From Myxococcota bacterium (GTDB lineage: Bacteria > Myxococcota_A > UBA9160 > UBA6930): DNA of 64,000 nucleotides. Shown here in pieces: positions 39,311 to 47,602 of the stretch (position 1 is the first letter of the stretch; the number at the start of each line of letters is the position of its first letter). The notes beneath the pieces were generated by a model, which was not told the DNA's origin, searched no databases, and was given only the letters and a program-made list of their open reading frames with translations. The translations under genes were made by a program, and so were the position numbers. The DNA lies in contig JANQFK010000043.1 in the NCBI GenBank assembly GCA_028277885.1, positions 1-64,000 of the forward strand, in the 5' to 3' direction.

Positions 39311-41134
39311 TCAGCGCTCCAGGAGCGCGCCGCGCTCGGTGGCCTCGAAGGCCTCGCGGAGGGCGGCGAAGTCCTCGGGGCGGAGCTCGCGGAAGCTCTC
39401 GTCGCCCCGGGTGCGCCAGTAGAGGGGCGCGTCGGCGAGGCGCTCGCGGTGGAAGTGGTCGCGCTTCAGGTCCCGCACCAGGATCTTCTGGGTCTGGGTG
39501 AAGGTGAAGTCGTCCACCACGCGGACGTAGTCCGGGAACCACTTGCGGTCCATGCCGCCGTTGCGCACCCGGTCCTCGCAGAAGTCGAAGAAGCCCTGGG
39601 GGTCGAAGCGGGCTCCCGGCCGCAGCCGCAGGGCCACCATGACGTGCTCGTCCGAGACCGGGCAGGGCACGCCGTAGGCCGCGGCCAGGTCCACGTCGGG
39701 GTGGTCCTGGATCAGGCGGGCGATCGGGGCCGCGGAGAAGTTCTCGCCGTCCTTGCGGATCCAGTCGTCCGTGCGGCCGTCGAAGAACAGGAAGCGGCGG
39801 TCCTCCACCACGCGGACGTGGCCCAGGTCGCCGGAGTGGTAGACGCCGTCGCGGTACTTGCCGGCGTTGGCCTCGGGGTTCTCGAAGTAGCCCTGGAACA
39901 GGCCCGTGTCCGCGGCGATGCGGCAGATCTCGCCCACCGCCTCGGCGTAGTTGAGGATCCGGCCGTCGGCGTCCACCTCGGCGGGAGGGCACTCGGAGCC
40001 GTCCTCGGCGAGGATCTTCACCGAGGCGTCGGTGATCTCGCCGACGCTTCCGCGCGGGTCCCCCTTGCGCCGGAACGTGCTGATGGCCGCCTCGGTGGAG
40101 CCGTACAGCTCGAACACGTCCTCGAGGCCCAGCCAGCGCTCGAAGCGGTCGAGGTCCGGCGGCGAGGCGCCGTTGCCCAGGGCGTAGCGGAGGCGGTTGT
40201 CGGGGTGGCGCGCCACCTCGGCGAGGATGCGCTCCTCGTCCCCCGCGTACTTGCGCTCCAGGGCCGAGAGCACGTAGTGGACGGGCTCGCCCACGTAGTT
40301 CCAGAACGTGACGCCGTGGCGCAGCACGTCCGGGACGAACTCGCTGGCGCTGAAGCGCTCGCGCACCGCCAGGGCCCCGCCCACCTGGAAGGCGGGGTGG
40401 AAGCCCAGGAACAGCGCGTTGGAGTGGAAGAGCGGCATGCAGGCGTAGCCCACCGCGTCGGCAGCGAGCCCGATGTTGCGCGACACCACCGTCCCGATCA
40501 TCAGGAACTTGAGGTGGTTGTTGAGGATGCCCTTGGGCAGGCCGGTGGTGCCCGAGGTGTAGATCACCATCAGCGGCTTCTCGGGCGACACCGCGGCGTC
40601 GGGCGCGGCGAGGCCCGGGCGCGCCGGGACCTCGGCGTCCAGGCAGCCCCGGAAGTCCCCGCCCGGGGCCCCCTCCCCGCCCCCCACCACCAGGACGTTC
40701 TCCGGGGCGAGGTGCTTGAGGGAGGACTGGACCCGCCGCAGCTCGGGGAGCAGCGCGGCGTCCACCACCAGCACCCGGGCCCGGCTCTGGTCGAGGACGC
40801 CGGCCAGGGTCTGGCCCCGCAGGCCCGTGTTGATCCCGAACAGGGTGAGGCCCGCGTAGCCGCAGGCGCCGTAGAGCGAGAGCAGCTCCAGGTGGTTGTG
40901 GAGGAACATGGCGACGTGGCCGGGCCGCTCCTCGCTGATCGGCCCCAGCCGCGAGAGCAGCAGGTGCGCGGTGCGCACGCACTCGTCGCGGTACTCGCGG
41001 TAGGTCCAGCGCCGGTCCGCCGCCAGCAGGAAGGGGCGCTCGCCCACCTCGGGGTGCTCGGCGCGCGCCTCGATCTGGGCACCGAGGATCCAGGGGGCGT
41101 CGAAGGTCGGAGAGGATGCCTTCGGCTCGGTCAC
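39311..41134 (-). CDS. Fatty-acyl-CoA synthetase (FATP/FadD type)
   Basis: This 607-residue enzyme activates a fatty (or similar) acid to the CoA thioester through an acyl-AMP. Motifs: LMVIYTSGTTGLPKGILNNH (ATP loop, near 190), YGSTEAAISTFRRKG (motif 2), SGDLGHVRVVEDRRFLFFDG and RTDDWIRKDGENFSAAPIAR (hinge). The pattern is nearest to the very-long-chain FATP branch. The GTG start has GGAGGTGA four bases upstream. It is a single gene. Confidence 0.9.
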   Translation of the reverse strand: MTEPKASSPTFDAPWILGAQIEARAEHPEVGERPFLLAADRRWTYREYRDECVRTAHLLLSRLGPISEERPGHVAMFLHNHLELLSLYGACGYAGLTLFGINTGLRGQTLAGVLDQSRARVLVVDAALLPELRRVQSSLKHLAPENVLVVGGGEGAPGGDFRGCLDAEVPARPGLAAPDAAVSPEKPLMVIYTSGTTGLPKGILNNHLKFLMIGTVVSRNIGLAADAVGYACMPLFHSNALFLGFHPAFQVGGALAVRERFSASEFVPDVLRHGVTFWNYVGEPVHYVLSALERKYAGDEERILAEVARHPDNRLRYALGNGASPPDLDRFERWLGLEDVFELYGSTEAAISTFRRKGDPRGSVGEITDASVKILAEDGSECPPAEVDADGRILNYAEAVGEICRIAADTGLFQGYFENPEANAGKYRDGVYHSGDLGHVRVVEDRRFLFFDGRTDDWIRKDGENFSAAPIARLIQDHPDVDLAAAYGVPCPVSDEHVMVALRLRPGARFDPQGFFDFCEDRVRNGGMDRKWFPDYVRVVDDFTFTQTQKILVRDLKRDHFHRERLADAPLYWRTRGDESFRELRPEDFAALREAFEATERGALLER

Positions 41135-41218
41135 GGGGTCACCTCCGGAGCAACTCGGGAAGGTAACCCAGCCCCGAAGGACGGGCGCAAGGGGGCGGCC
41201 GGGGGCTCGGGAGTGGCG

Positions 41219-41452
41219 CTAGAACTCGATGATCTCGAGGATGTAGCGCTTCTTCTCCTTGCCGCTGGCGGCCGCCATGATGGTGCGGATCGCGGAGGCG
41301 TGGGCGCCTCCCTTTCCGATCACCTTGCCCAGATCGTCCTTCGCGACCCGCAGCTCGAGAACGTGAGCGTGCTCGCCGATCACTTCCTTGATCTGGACTT
41401 CGTCCGGCTTGTCGACCAGCGCCTTGACGATCGCTTCGATGAGCGGCTTCAT
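41219..41452 (-). CDS. khpA: KhpA, KH-domain RNA-binding protein
   Basis: KhpA, 77 residues, is a one-KH-domain protein that binds RNA, often with KhpB. The GxxG loop reads KVIGKGGAHASAIRTIM. The start KPLIEAIVKALVDKPDEVQI is typical of the YlqC/KhpA family. It usually follows rpsP; here it stands alone with a promoter at 41538-41568. Confidence 0.92.
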   Translation of the reverse strand: MKPLIEAIVKALVDKPDEVQIKEVIGEHAHVLELRVAKDDLGKVIGKGGAHASAIRTIMAAASGKEKKRYILEIIEF

Positions 41453-41537
41453 GCGCCCCTCCGGCCGTTGAGCAGCCTGGATCTCTCTGCATCTGCACGG
41501 GACCTTGACACCGGGTCCGGCGCACGGTTGCGGCTCC

Positions 41538-41568
41538 AGTGTACGCCGGATCTGGGCGCCTCTGTGAA
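41538..41568 (-). promoter_or_regulatory. Possible sigma-70 promoter of khpA
   Basis: Minus strand: TTCACA (41568-41563), 19 bases, TACACT (41543-41538). Both boxes are good for this GC-rich DNA (5/6 and 4/6), but the spacer is two bases long. It lies about 85 bases before the khpA ATG. Confidence 0.35.
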
Positions 41569-41587
41569 TTTTCCTGCCACGGCGGGC

Positions 41588-41615
41588 GGTTTCCCGCCTC
41601 GACGAGGCGGAAACC
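41588..41615. other. Long hairpin between khpA promoter and the ABC transporter genes
   Basis: GGTTTCCCGCCTC and GAGGCGGAAACC pair over 12 bp with a 3-base loop and one bulged C. No U-run follows on either strand. It sits between divergent transcription units and could be an operator or an isolating terminator. It does not match the other repeats. Confidence 0.5.
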
Positions 41616-41726
41616 CCCCGTAGCGACAGCGGGATCGGCCGGGCGCGGCTCCCGCCCGAAGTGCCGGCCTCCGCTCAAGTTTCCCCGCCGGGGGACGAAT
41701 CGAGGCGGGTGGGGCTCCGGGAAAAC

Positions 41727-42404
41727 ATGCAGGTCCGGGCGGCGCGAAGCCGCTCCGAGGCGCTGCGGATCGAGGGGCTCGTCCAGCGCTTCGGACGCCG
41801 GGTGGTGCTCGATCGCGTGGACCTCGTGGTCGAGCCCGGCGAGTTCGTCGGGCTCGTCGGCGCCAACGGCGTCGGCAAGTCCACCCTGCTGCGCTGCTGC
41901 GCCGGCATCCTGCAGCCGTCGCGCGGCGCGGCGTCGGTGTTCGGACAGCGCGCCGCGCGGGCACGGCGTCGCGGCTGGATCGGCCTGGCGGCGGGCGGCG
42001 AGCACCGCTTCGACCGGCGCCTCTCCCTCGCCGCCAACCTGCGCCACCACGCGCGTCTCGCCGCACTGCCCCGGCGCCGGGCCGAGGCCCGCATCCCCGA
42101 GCTCGCCGAGGCCTTCGGCGTGGCCGAGCACCTCGACACGCCCGCTGCGCAGTGCTCGAGCGGAGCCCGCGCGCGGGCGGACCTGGTGCGCGCGCTGCTG
42201 CCGGCTCCGCGCCTGCTGCTCCTCGACGAGCCGTTGCGCAGCATCGACGCCGAGAGCCGCGCGCGCGTCGCCGCCGCGCTGCGCGAGCGCGCGCGGGGCG
42301 CCGCCTGTGTCTGGGTCTCCCACGAGGCCGACGACCTCGCACGCCGCACGCAGCGTGTGGTGCGCCTCGAGAAGGGAACCCTCCAGCCCGGGCCGCTGCC
42401 GTGA
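41727..42404 (+). CDS. ABC transporter ATP-binding protein
   Basis: This 225-residue subunit has LVGANGVGKSTLLRCCAGIL (Walker A), LLLLDEPLRSIDAESRARVA (Walker B and D-loop) and WVSHEADD (His switch). The signature motif is degraded: AQCSSGARARADLVRALL in place of LSGGQ. The ATG at 41727 is chosen; a GTG at 41661 in frame is possible but has no ribosome site. The stop overlaps the permease GTG start by 4 bases. It converges on the RiPP operon and is the best candidate exporter of that product. Confidence 0.85.
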   Translation: MQVRAARSRSEALRIEGLVQRFGRRVVLDRVDLVVEPGEFVGLVGANGVGKSTLLRCCAGILQPSRGAASVFGQRAARARRRGWIGLAAGGEHRFDRRLSLAANLRHHARLAALPRRRAEARIPELAEAFGVAEHLDTPAAQCSSGARARADLVRALLPAPRLLLLDEPLRSIDAESRARVAAALRERARGAACVWVSHEADDLARRTQRVVRLEKGTLQPGPLP

Positions 42405-43225
42405 GGCGCGCGCTGCACCGCGCCGGCGTCGCGGTCCGGCGCAGCGTCGCCGTCGCGCGGCGCGACCTCGCGCTGCGCCGCACCTACCGCGCCTCCCTGC
42501 TGCTCGGGCTGGGCTCGGGCGTGCTCGGGCTGCTCTCCTACCACTTCATCGGGCGCCTGGTGGAGCCCGGGGCCGCGGTCGGGAGCCAGGGCTACTTCGG
42601 CTTCGTCTGCGTCGGGCTGATGGTCCAGGGCGTGGTGGCCGCCAGCCTGGGCGGGCTGGGCAGCGGCCTCGCCCGGGAGGCCAACGAGGGCACCCTCGAG
42701 CCCGCGCTCCTGGCCGGGGCGGGCCCGGGCTCCCTGATCGTCGGGGCCGCCGTCACACCCGCCCTGCTGGCCCTGCTCCAGGCCGGCCTCTACGCCGCGG
42801 CGGGGGTCGGCCTGCTGGGCCTCGACCTCGGCGCCGCGCGCCCGGCCCCCGCCCTGCTCGCCCTCGCCCTCACCGTCCTGGCCTGCGCGCCGGTGGGCCT
42901 GCTGGCCGCCGCGGCCTGGCTCTGGCTGCGCCGGCCCGGCGCCGTCACCACGCTGGCGGTGTTCGGCTTCGGCTTCCTGGGCGGCGTCTACTTCCCCGTC
43001 GGCCTGCTGCCCGAGCCGTGGTCGCAGCTCGCCGCGTGGGTGCCCGTCGAGCCGGGGCTGTCGGCGATCCGCGCCGCGCTGCTCGAGGGCGCGGGCTTCC
43101 GGGAGATCGGCCCCGCCCTCGCGCGCCTCGTCGTGCTGGCCGCCGTCGCGCTGCCGATCTCGGCGGGCGTGCTGCGCGCGGCGGTGGAGAGCGCCCGGCG
43201 TCGCGGCAGCCTGTGCCACGTCTAG
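42401..43225 (+). CDS. ABC-2 type permease
   Basis: This 274-residue protein has six membrane helices and the ABC-2 pattern: EANEGTLEPALLAGAGPGSL (the conserved coupling helix with E-x-GT-L), then helices ending with LGGVYFPVGLLPEPWSQLAA. Such permeases with a separate ATPase export peptides, lipids or drugs. It is coupled to the ATPase gene and ends 2 bases before the convergent peptidase gene stop. Confidence 0.85.
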   Translation: MRRALHRAGVAVRRSVAVARRDLALRRTYRASLLLGLGSGVLGLLSYHFIGRLVEPGAAVGSQGYFGFVCVGLMVQGVVAASLGGLGSGLAREANEGTLEPALLAGAGPGSLIVGAAVTPALLALLQAGLYAAAGVGLLGLDLGAARPAPALLALALTVLACAPVGLLAAAAWLWLRRPGAVTTLAVFGFGFLGGVYFPVGLLPEPWSQLAAWVPVEPGLSAIRAALLEGAGFREIGPALARLVVLAAVALPISAGVLRAAVESARRRGSLCHV

Positions 43226-43227
43226 GC

Positions 43228-43677
43228 TCAGGCCCCGGGCGGCACCAGGCGACGCAGGCAGCGCGCCGCGGTGGCGAGGGCGAGTCCGCGCCAGCGGTCC
43301 TGGGCGCGGTCGAGGCGGTGCCAGCGTCCGCCGCCGTCGGCCTCGGCGTCGCGCCGGAAGCCCGTCGCCACGGCGAGGATGCGCTCGGGCTCGTGCCAGC
43401 CGTCGGCGCGGGGCCGCGCATCACCGCGCACCAGCCAGCGTCCGGCGCGGCGGCGCACCAGGCGATGCAGCACCACGCGGTCCTCCAACGCGACCAGCGC
43501 GACGTCGCCGCGGCGCGGGGTGCGGGGGGCCAGCTGGACGCGATCCCCGCTGCGCAGCAGGGGCCGCATGGAGACGCCGCGGGCCACCAGCTCGAGGCCC
43601 CCGGCCTCGAGGGCGCGGGTGAGGAGCGCCACCTCCTCGGGCGCACGCAGCCCGCTGGCGAGGTCTCCCCCGGGCAT
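43228..43677 (-). CDS. S24/S26-type peptidase, likely RiPP leader peptidase
   Basis: This 149-residue protein has the signal-peptidase-like core LELVARGVSMRPLLRSGDRV (Ser36 in GxSMxP) and DRVVLHRLVRRRAGRWLVRG (His71), with the downstream RGDA. A Ser/His pair replaces the usual Ser/Lys, as in SipW- and ER-type enzymes. No membrane helix is seen, so it should act in the cytoplasm. As last gene of the radical SAM cluster it is the best candidate for removing the precursor leader. The ATG at 43677 is 8 bases past the kinase stop. Confidence 0.7.
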   Translation of the reverse strand: MPGGDLASGLRAPEEVALLTRALEAGGLELVARGVSMRPLLRSGDRVQLAPRTPRRGDVALVALEDRVVLHRLVRRRAGRWLVRGDARPRADGWHEPERILAVATGFRRDAEADGGGRWHRLDRAQDRWRGLALATAARCLRRLVPPGA

Positions 43678-43685
43678 CGGACCGC

Positions 43686-44648
43686 TCAGGCGCCGGGCGG
43701 CCCGGGCGGCGGCGCCACCCGCGGCGGCCGGGCGCGGCGGGCCGCCCGGCCGGCGGCGTCGGGCAGGCGCGCGGAGCCGAACGCGTAGCGCACCAACCGC
43801 TCGTCCTTGGGGAAGCCGAGCCGGATCACCGGCGCGCGCTCCACCAGGCGGGCCGCGAACTCCAGCGCCGCGGCGGCGCCCGCGGGATCGTGGGCGGGAA
43901 GGAAGGCGTTGCCCAGCACGGCGGCGGCCGCGCTGGCGCCGGCCAGGGGCTCGGCCACGACGTCCTTCGCGTGGCGGATCACGTGGAGCGCCGCCACCCG
44001 GGCGGCGGCCGGCTCGGACAGCGGGGCGTCGCCGTGCCACGGCGTGCCGTGGGCCTGGAGGACGCCGTCGCGCAGGCGCAGCGCGATGCGGTCGTCGGAG
44101 AGGATGCGCGCGCCGGCCCCTTCCTGGAGCAGGCGCGCGATGGTGGTCTTGCCGGCGCCCGAGGGCCCCGTGAAGAGCAGCGCGGAGCCCTCGCGCTCCG
44201 CGCCGCAGGCGTGGAGCAGCAGGCCGCTCTCGCGCACGATCCGGTGCAGGAACACGACCTCGTCGAGGGGGTAGGCGAGGGGGTAGAAGCACTCCCGGGC
44301 GTAGAGCGAGTCCGGCGCCACCACCACCTCGCCCTCGCGGAAGTCCTTGTCGAAGCGCGCCACGCGCTGCAGGCGACCGCGGATGCGCAGCGCGATCACG
44401 ACGTCGCCGTCGTCCCCGTCCTCCCGCGCGACGTCGAAGATGCCGCCGCCGGAGTCGTAGCGGAGGCTGCTCTCCCGCGGCGCGCGGACCTCGCCCACCC
44501 GCACGCCGATGCGCAGGTCCGCGTCCTCGGCCGGGGTGACGAAGCGGAGCAGCGGACCCTCGGGCCAGCGCCAGGGCAGGCTCGGCGGGGCCTCGATGGC
44601 CATGCGGATGCCGGCGACGGTGATGCCTCGCAGCCTGGAACGTGCCAT
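43686..44648 (-). CDS. HPr-kinase-like protein (possible peptide kinase)
   Basis: This 320-residue protein has the P-loop GPSGAGKTTIARLLQEGAGA (161-180) and ARILSDDRIALRLRDG, both typical of the HprK fold, after a beta-rich N-terminal domain with a LLLHACGAE strand. It lacks HPr as a plausible partner here. In lasso-peptide clusters such as paeninodin, an HprK-like enzyme phosphorylates the C-terminal Ser of the precursor. The precursor encoded just upstream ends in Ser. It starts 8 bases after the precursor stop. Confidence 0.75.
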   Translation of the reverse strand: MARSRLRGITVAGIRMAIEAPPSLPWRWPEGPLLRFVTPAEDADLRIGVRVGEVRAPRESSLRYDSGGGIFDVAREDGDDGDVVIALRIRGRLQRVARFDKDFREGEVVVAPDSLYARECFYPLAYPLDEVVFLHRIVRESGLLLHACGAEREGSALLFTGPSGAGKTTIARLLQEGAGARILSDDRIALRLRDGVLQAHGTPWHGDAPLSEPAAARVAALHVIRHAKDVVAEPLAGASAAAAVLGNAFLPAHDPAGAAAALEFAARLVERAPVIRLGFPKDERLVRYAFGSARLPDAAGRAARRARPPRVAPPPGPPGA

Positions 44649-44656
44649 GGCGAGCC

Positions 44657-44833
44657 CTAGGAGCCGATGTTCATGCACATCACCGTCGGCGTGCTCGACT
44701 GCTGGCACGATCCGACGGAGCCGCCGAAGCCACCGGCCCCGACGTCCATCTTGCAGTTGTCCGGGAAGCTCGCCATCACGTCGAGCTCGACCAGGCGGAT
44801 CTTCGGCGGCTCGTAGGGCTTCCGCTCGCTCAT
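44657..44833 (-). CDS. Precursor peptide of a radical SAM RiPP
   Basis: This 58-residue peptide reads as a leader with KPYEPPKIRLVELD (5-18), then a core rich in Gly, Ser and Cys: MASFPDNCKMDVGAGGFGGS (20-39), followed by VGSCQQSSTPTVMCMNIGS. Cys are at 27, 43 and 53; the last residue is Ser. The KPYEPP leader motif is the sort recognised by PqqD-type RRE domains. The ATG overlaps the maturase stop by 4 bases (ATGA) and follows GGGGGAG. Small size, position and Cys pattern support the role; modification sites are unknown. Confidence 0.75.
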   Translation of the reverse strand: MSERKPYEPPKIRLVELDVMASFPDNCKMDVGAGGFGGSVGSCQQSSTPTVMCMNIGS

Positions 44834-46065
44834 TTCGCTCCCCCGAGTCCTGCGATCTGGAGCAGCCCACCGGGGCCGGAGGCGGAGCCGGACCCGCAGC
44901 CCCCGCCGCCGCATCCGCCGCTCGCGCAGCCGCCGGCCGAAGCGCCCGGAGCCCCGGCGTCGGCGGCGGCCTCGCGGGCGGCGCCCGGGTAGCTGCGCGC
45001 GCGCACCTGCGAGAGACCGCAGGCGAACTCGACGTGGGACTGGTTGGTCCCGGTCTCCCAGAGCGCCATGCCCGGACAGTTGTTGCAGGTGACCCGGTGC
45101 TCGCAGCCGCCGCACTTCGAGGCCTCCTCCCGCTTGATCGAGAGGATCTCCGGGAAGTCGTCGCGGTAGATGCGCTCCAGGGGCTTCTCGCGCAGGCTGT
45201 GCCGGAAGTTCTTCACCATCAGGCAGACCTGCACGTTCCCGTAGGGATCCACGTGCAGCGAGTTCTTGCCGGCACCGCAGGAGAAGAGCGCGTCGTCCTT
45301 CGGGACGGGGAGCTTCTCCTCGGTCAGGTACTTCCGCCAGGCCCGGTCCTTCTCCACGTCGGCGGCCTCGAGGGCCACGATCTCCTCGGCCGAGAGGCGC
45401 AGGGCGTGGGGATGGGTCTTCCCCTCCATGGTGGCGAGGATCAGCGGGTCGTAGCGGAAGTCGACGCCGAGGTCCTTGGCGAGCTGGGCGAGGCCCGGGA
45501 TCTCGTGGGCGTTCTCGCGGGTGGCCGGGCACTTGAGGGCCAGCGGGTGGCCATCGGCGAGCACCCGCTGGATGCCCGCGAGGCAGCGGTCGTAGGAGCC
45601 CTTCACCGCCACCACCTGCTCGTAGACCTCGCGGGTGAGCCCGTAGAGCGAGATCTCGACCAGGTAGGGCGGCAGCTCCTCCCAGAGCGCCGCGATCTGG
45701 TCGTCGATCAGCGTGCCGTTCGTGAACACGGTCACCAGCAGGCCGAGCTCCTTGGCGTGGCGGTAGAGCTCGGGGAAGTCCTTGCGCAGCAGCGGGTCGC
45801 CGCCGGTCATCAGCAGGAAGAGCGTCCCCATGCGGGCCAGCTCGTCGAGCACGTCCTTGATCTCGCCCGTGGAGAGCTCCTGGGAGCGCTCGCCGGGCGG
45901 GCAGTAGCAGTGGGTGCAGTGCAGGTTGCAGCGGAAGGTCAGCTCGATGGAGGCCGAGACCGGGACGCGGTCCTCCACGATGCGCCGCTTGTAGTCCCGG
46001 GTGATGGCATTGCTCGGCACGGACTCGAGGTCGGGCCGGGTGGCGTGGGAGCGTGCGAAGTTCAC
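44830..46065 (-). CDS. Radical SAM/SPASM peptide maturase
   Basis: This 411-residue enzyme has the radical SAM motif TFRCNLHCTHCYCPPGE (Cys46, 50, 53) that binds the cleaving Fe-S cluster, GGDPLLRKDF, and a SPASM domain with FSCGAGKNSLHVDPYGNVQV, CGGCEHRVTCNNCPG and a last Cys in FACGLSQ, for two more clusters. Such enzymes form thioether or carbon-carbon crosslinks in peptides. The C-terminal 45 residues are a Gly/Ser/Cys tail (GGCASGGCGGGGCGSGS) not found in the catalytic fold. The GTG start overlaps the PqqD stop (GTGA); no ATG fits. Confidence 0.9.
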   Translation of the reverse strand: MNFARSHATRPDLESVPSNAITRDYKRRIVEDRVPVSASIELTFRCNLHCTHCYCPPGERSQELSTGEIKDVLDELARMGTLFLLMTGGDPLLRKDFPELYRHAKELGLLVTVFTNGTLIDDQIAALWEELPPYLVEISLYGLTREVYEQVVAVKGSYDRCLAGIQRVLADGHPLALKCPATRENAHEIPGLAQLAKDLGVDFRYDPLILATMEGKTHPHALRLSAEEIVALEAADVEKDRAWRKYLTEEKLPVPKDDALFSCGAGKNSLHVDPYGNVQVCLMVKNFRHSLREKPLERIYRDDFPEILSIKREEASKCGGCEHRVTCNNCPGMALWETGTNQSHVEFACGLSQVRARSYPGAAREAAADAGAPGASAGGCASGGCGGGGCGSGSASGPGGLLQIAGLGGAK

Positions 46066-46352
46066 GGCTCCACCTCCGCGGCGCAGCCCGCCTCGGCGAG
46101 GCGCCGGGTGAAGTCGAGCAGGTCCTCGCCGGCCCGGGGAGCGTCCACCTCGAAGGCCTCGGTCAGCTCCGTCGCGATCGCGGCGAGGGGCCGGGCGCCG
46201 TCCAGGCGCTCCCACACGAAGGTGCCGACCTCGTTCAGGGTGAAGAGCCCCATCTCCTGGGCCCGCTTGGTCACCGGCACCAGGATCGTCTCCCCCGCGA
46301 TGCGGCGGGCCACGATGCCGGGCACGCGGCGCAGCGTCGCGTCGAGGTTCAC
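46062..46352 (-). CDS. PqqD-like RRE protein (precursor peptide binding)
   Basis: This 96-residue protein fits the PqqD/RRE fold: LRRVPGIVARRIAGETILVP, LFTLNEVGTFVWERLDGARP (the conserved xLNxxGxxIWxxLDG pattern) and ELTEAFEVDAPRAGEDLLDF. It binds the leader of the precursor and presents it to the radical SAM enzyme. The GTG at 46352 overlaps the upstream gene, and its stop overlaps the maturase start. Confidence 0.9.
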   Translation of the reverse strand: MNLDATLRRVPGIVARRIAGETILVPVTKRAQEMGLFTLNEVGTFVWERLDGARPLAAIATELTEAFEVDAPRAGEDLLDFTRRLAEAGCAAEVEP

Positions 46353-47542
46353 GACGGCCCCTCCGTGCGCCGGGTGGCCGGGCGGCGCGACGCGAGCGCC
46401 CGGGCCGGGTGGCGCAGCCGTCGGGTGAGGTCCGCGGACTCGCCGCGCTTCTCGTACCAGGCGCGGCCCGGCGCCACCGCCCAGGCGGCGGTGCGGGCGA
46501 CGTCCCACCAGGACTCGCCCAGCAGCAGCTTGGCGACGCGTCCCGAGCGCGGGTCCGGCTCGCGATCGGCGCGGGGTGTGCCCGAGCCGGCCAGGCTGCG
46601 CTTGAGCAGCTGGCGCCGCACCGGCCCCGGGGCGAGCTCGGCGAGCACCTCCTTGGGGATCGGCGTGCGCAGCAGCTCGCGGGTGGCGGCGAGCCCGGCG
46701 TAGAGCGGGCGCCGGCAGCGGTAGGCCTCGGCCTGGCTCAGCAGGTCCGCCCAGTCGAGCAGTCCGCTCTCCACCAGGCGGTGCAGGTCCAGCAGCCAGA
46801 TCCAGCGCGAGAAGGCGTGGCGCGCCGCGTGCACGGCCACGAACAGCAGGTGCCCGACCCGGCTCGGCGCGAGCCCCACTCCGCCCTTCCCGGACTCGCA
46901 CAGCCCGGCCAGGAACTGCTCGCCCGACACGGCGAAGCCCCGCATCAGGCTCTCGCTGCCCGCCCAGGCCCAGTGCAGCTCGACGAACAGGTTCACGCCG
47001 GCGATGCGGCGATGGAAGGCGATCTCGTGGCCCCCGGCGAGGCGCGCCGCGGCGCGGGTCTGCACCGGCGCGAAGCCGTGCTCGCGCAGCACCCGGCTGG
47101 CGCGGTCGCAGTCGTGGCGTCCGACGATCAGGTCGAGGTCGTCCATGGGCCGCACGCCGGCGTCGGGGTAGACGGCGCCCGGCCCCTCGGCGAGCGCCCA
47201 GCCCTTGAGCGGGGCGGCCGCGACGCCCGCGGCGTCGAGGTCCGTCAGCAGCGCCGCGCCGAGCTCGAGAGCGATCACGTTCTTGCGCAGGGTCGCGTAG
47301 TAGTCCCGGCGCAGCGCCTCGCGCAGGCCCTCGGGCAGCGGGTCGGCCACCCGCCCGTCCACGAGCCCGCGATGCAGCAGCGGCGCGACGCGGTGGCGCA
47401 GCGCCAGGGCGCGCACCGCCGCCGGATCGAGGGGCAGCTGGTCGTCGAAGCGGTCGCCGGGCCGCACCGAGCCTGCGGCGACGCGCACCAGGTGCGCGAG
47501 CCAACGCCTCGCGGGCGACGCATTCGGCGGGATCACGAACAC
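46349..47542 (-). CDS. Nucleotidyltransferase-fold protein of the RiPP cluster
   Basis: This 397-residue protein resembles the NTP_transf_5 (PF14907) family: after an alpha-helical part comes APLKGWALAEG, then GVRPMDDLDLIVGRHD (about 129-145, with the Asp-x-Asp pair), then FVELHWAWAG and VAVHAARHAFSRWIWLLDL. Members occur with HprK-like kinases in lasso and other RiPP clusters; the true reaction is not settled. GTG start after GGAGG. It is the first gene of the operon. Confidence 0.8.
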   Translation of the reverse strand: MFVIPPNASPARRWLAHLVRVAAGSVRPGDRFDDQLPLDPAAVRALALRHRVAPLLHRGLVDGRVADPLPEGLREALRRDYYATLRKNVIALELGAALLTDLDAAGVAAAPLKGWALAEGPGAVYPDAGVRPMDDLDLIVGRHDCDRASRVLREHGFAPVQTRAAARLAGGHEIAFHRRIAGVNLFVELHWAWAGSESLMRGFAVSGEQFLAGLCESGKGGVGLAPSRVGHLLFVAVHAARHAFSRWIWLLDLHRLVESGLLDWADLLSQAEAYRCRRPLYAGLAATRELLRTPIPKEVLAELAPGPVRRQLLKRSLAGSGTPRADREPDPRSGRVAKLLLGESWWDVARTAAWAVAPGRAWYEKRGESADLTRRLRHPARALASRRPATRRTEGPS

Positions 47543-47602
47543 CGGGCACCTCCGAGCTTCCGTGCAGCCGACGCGCGGGGAAACCCCGAGCGTCCGTCGG
47601 GC

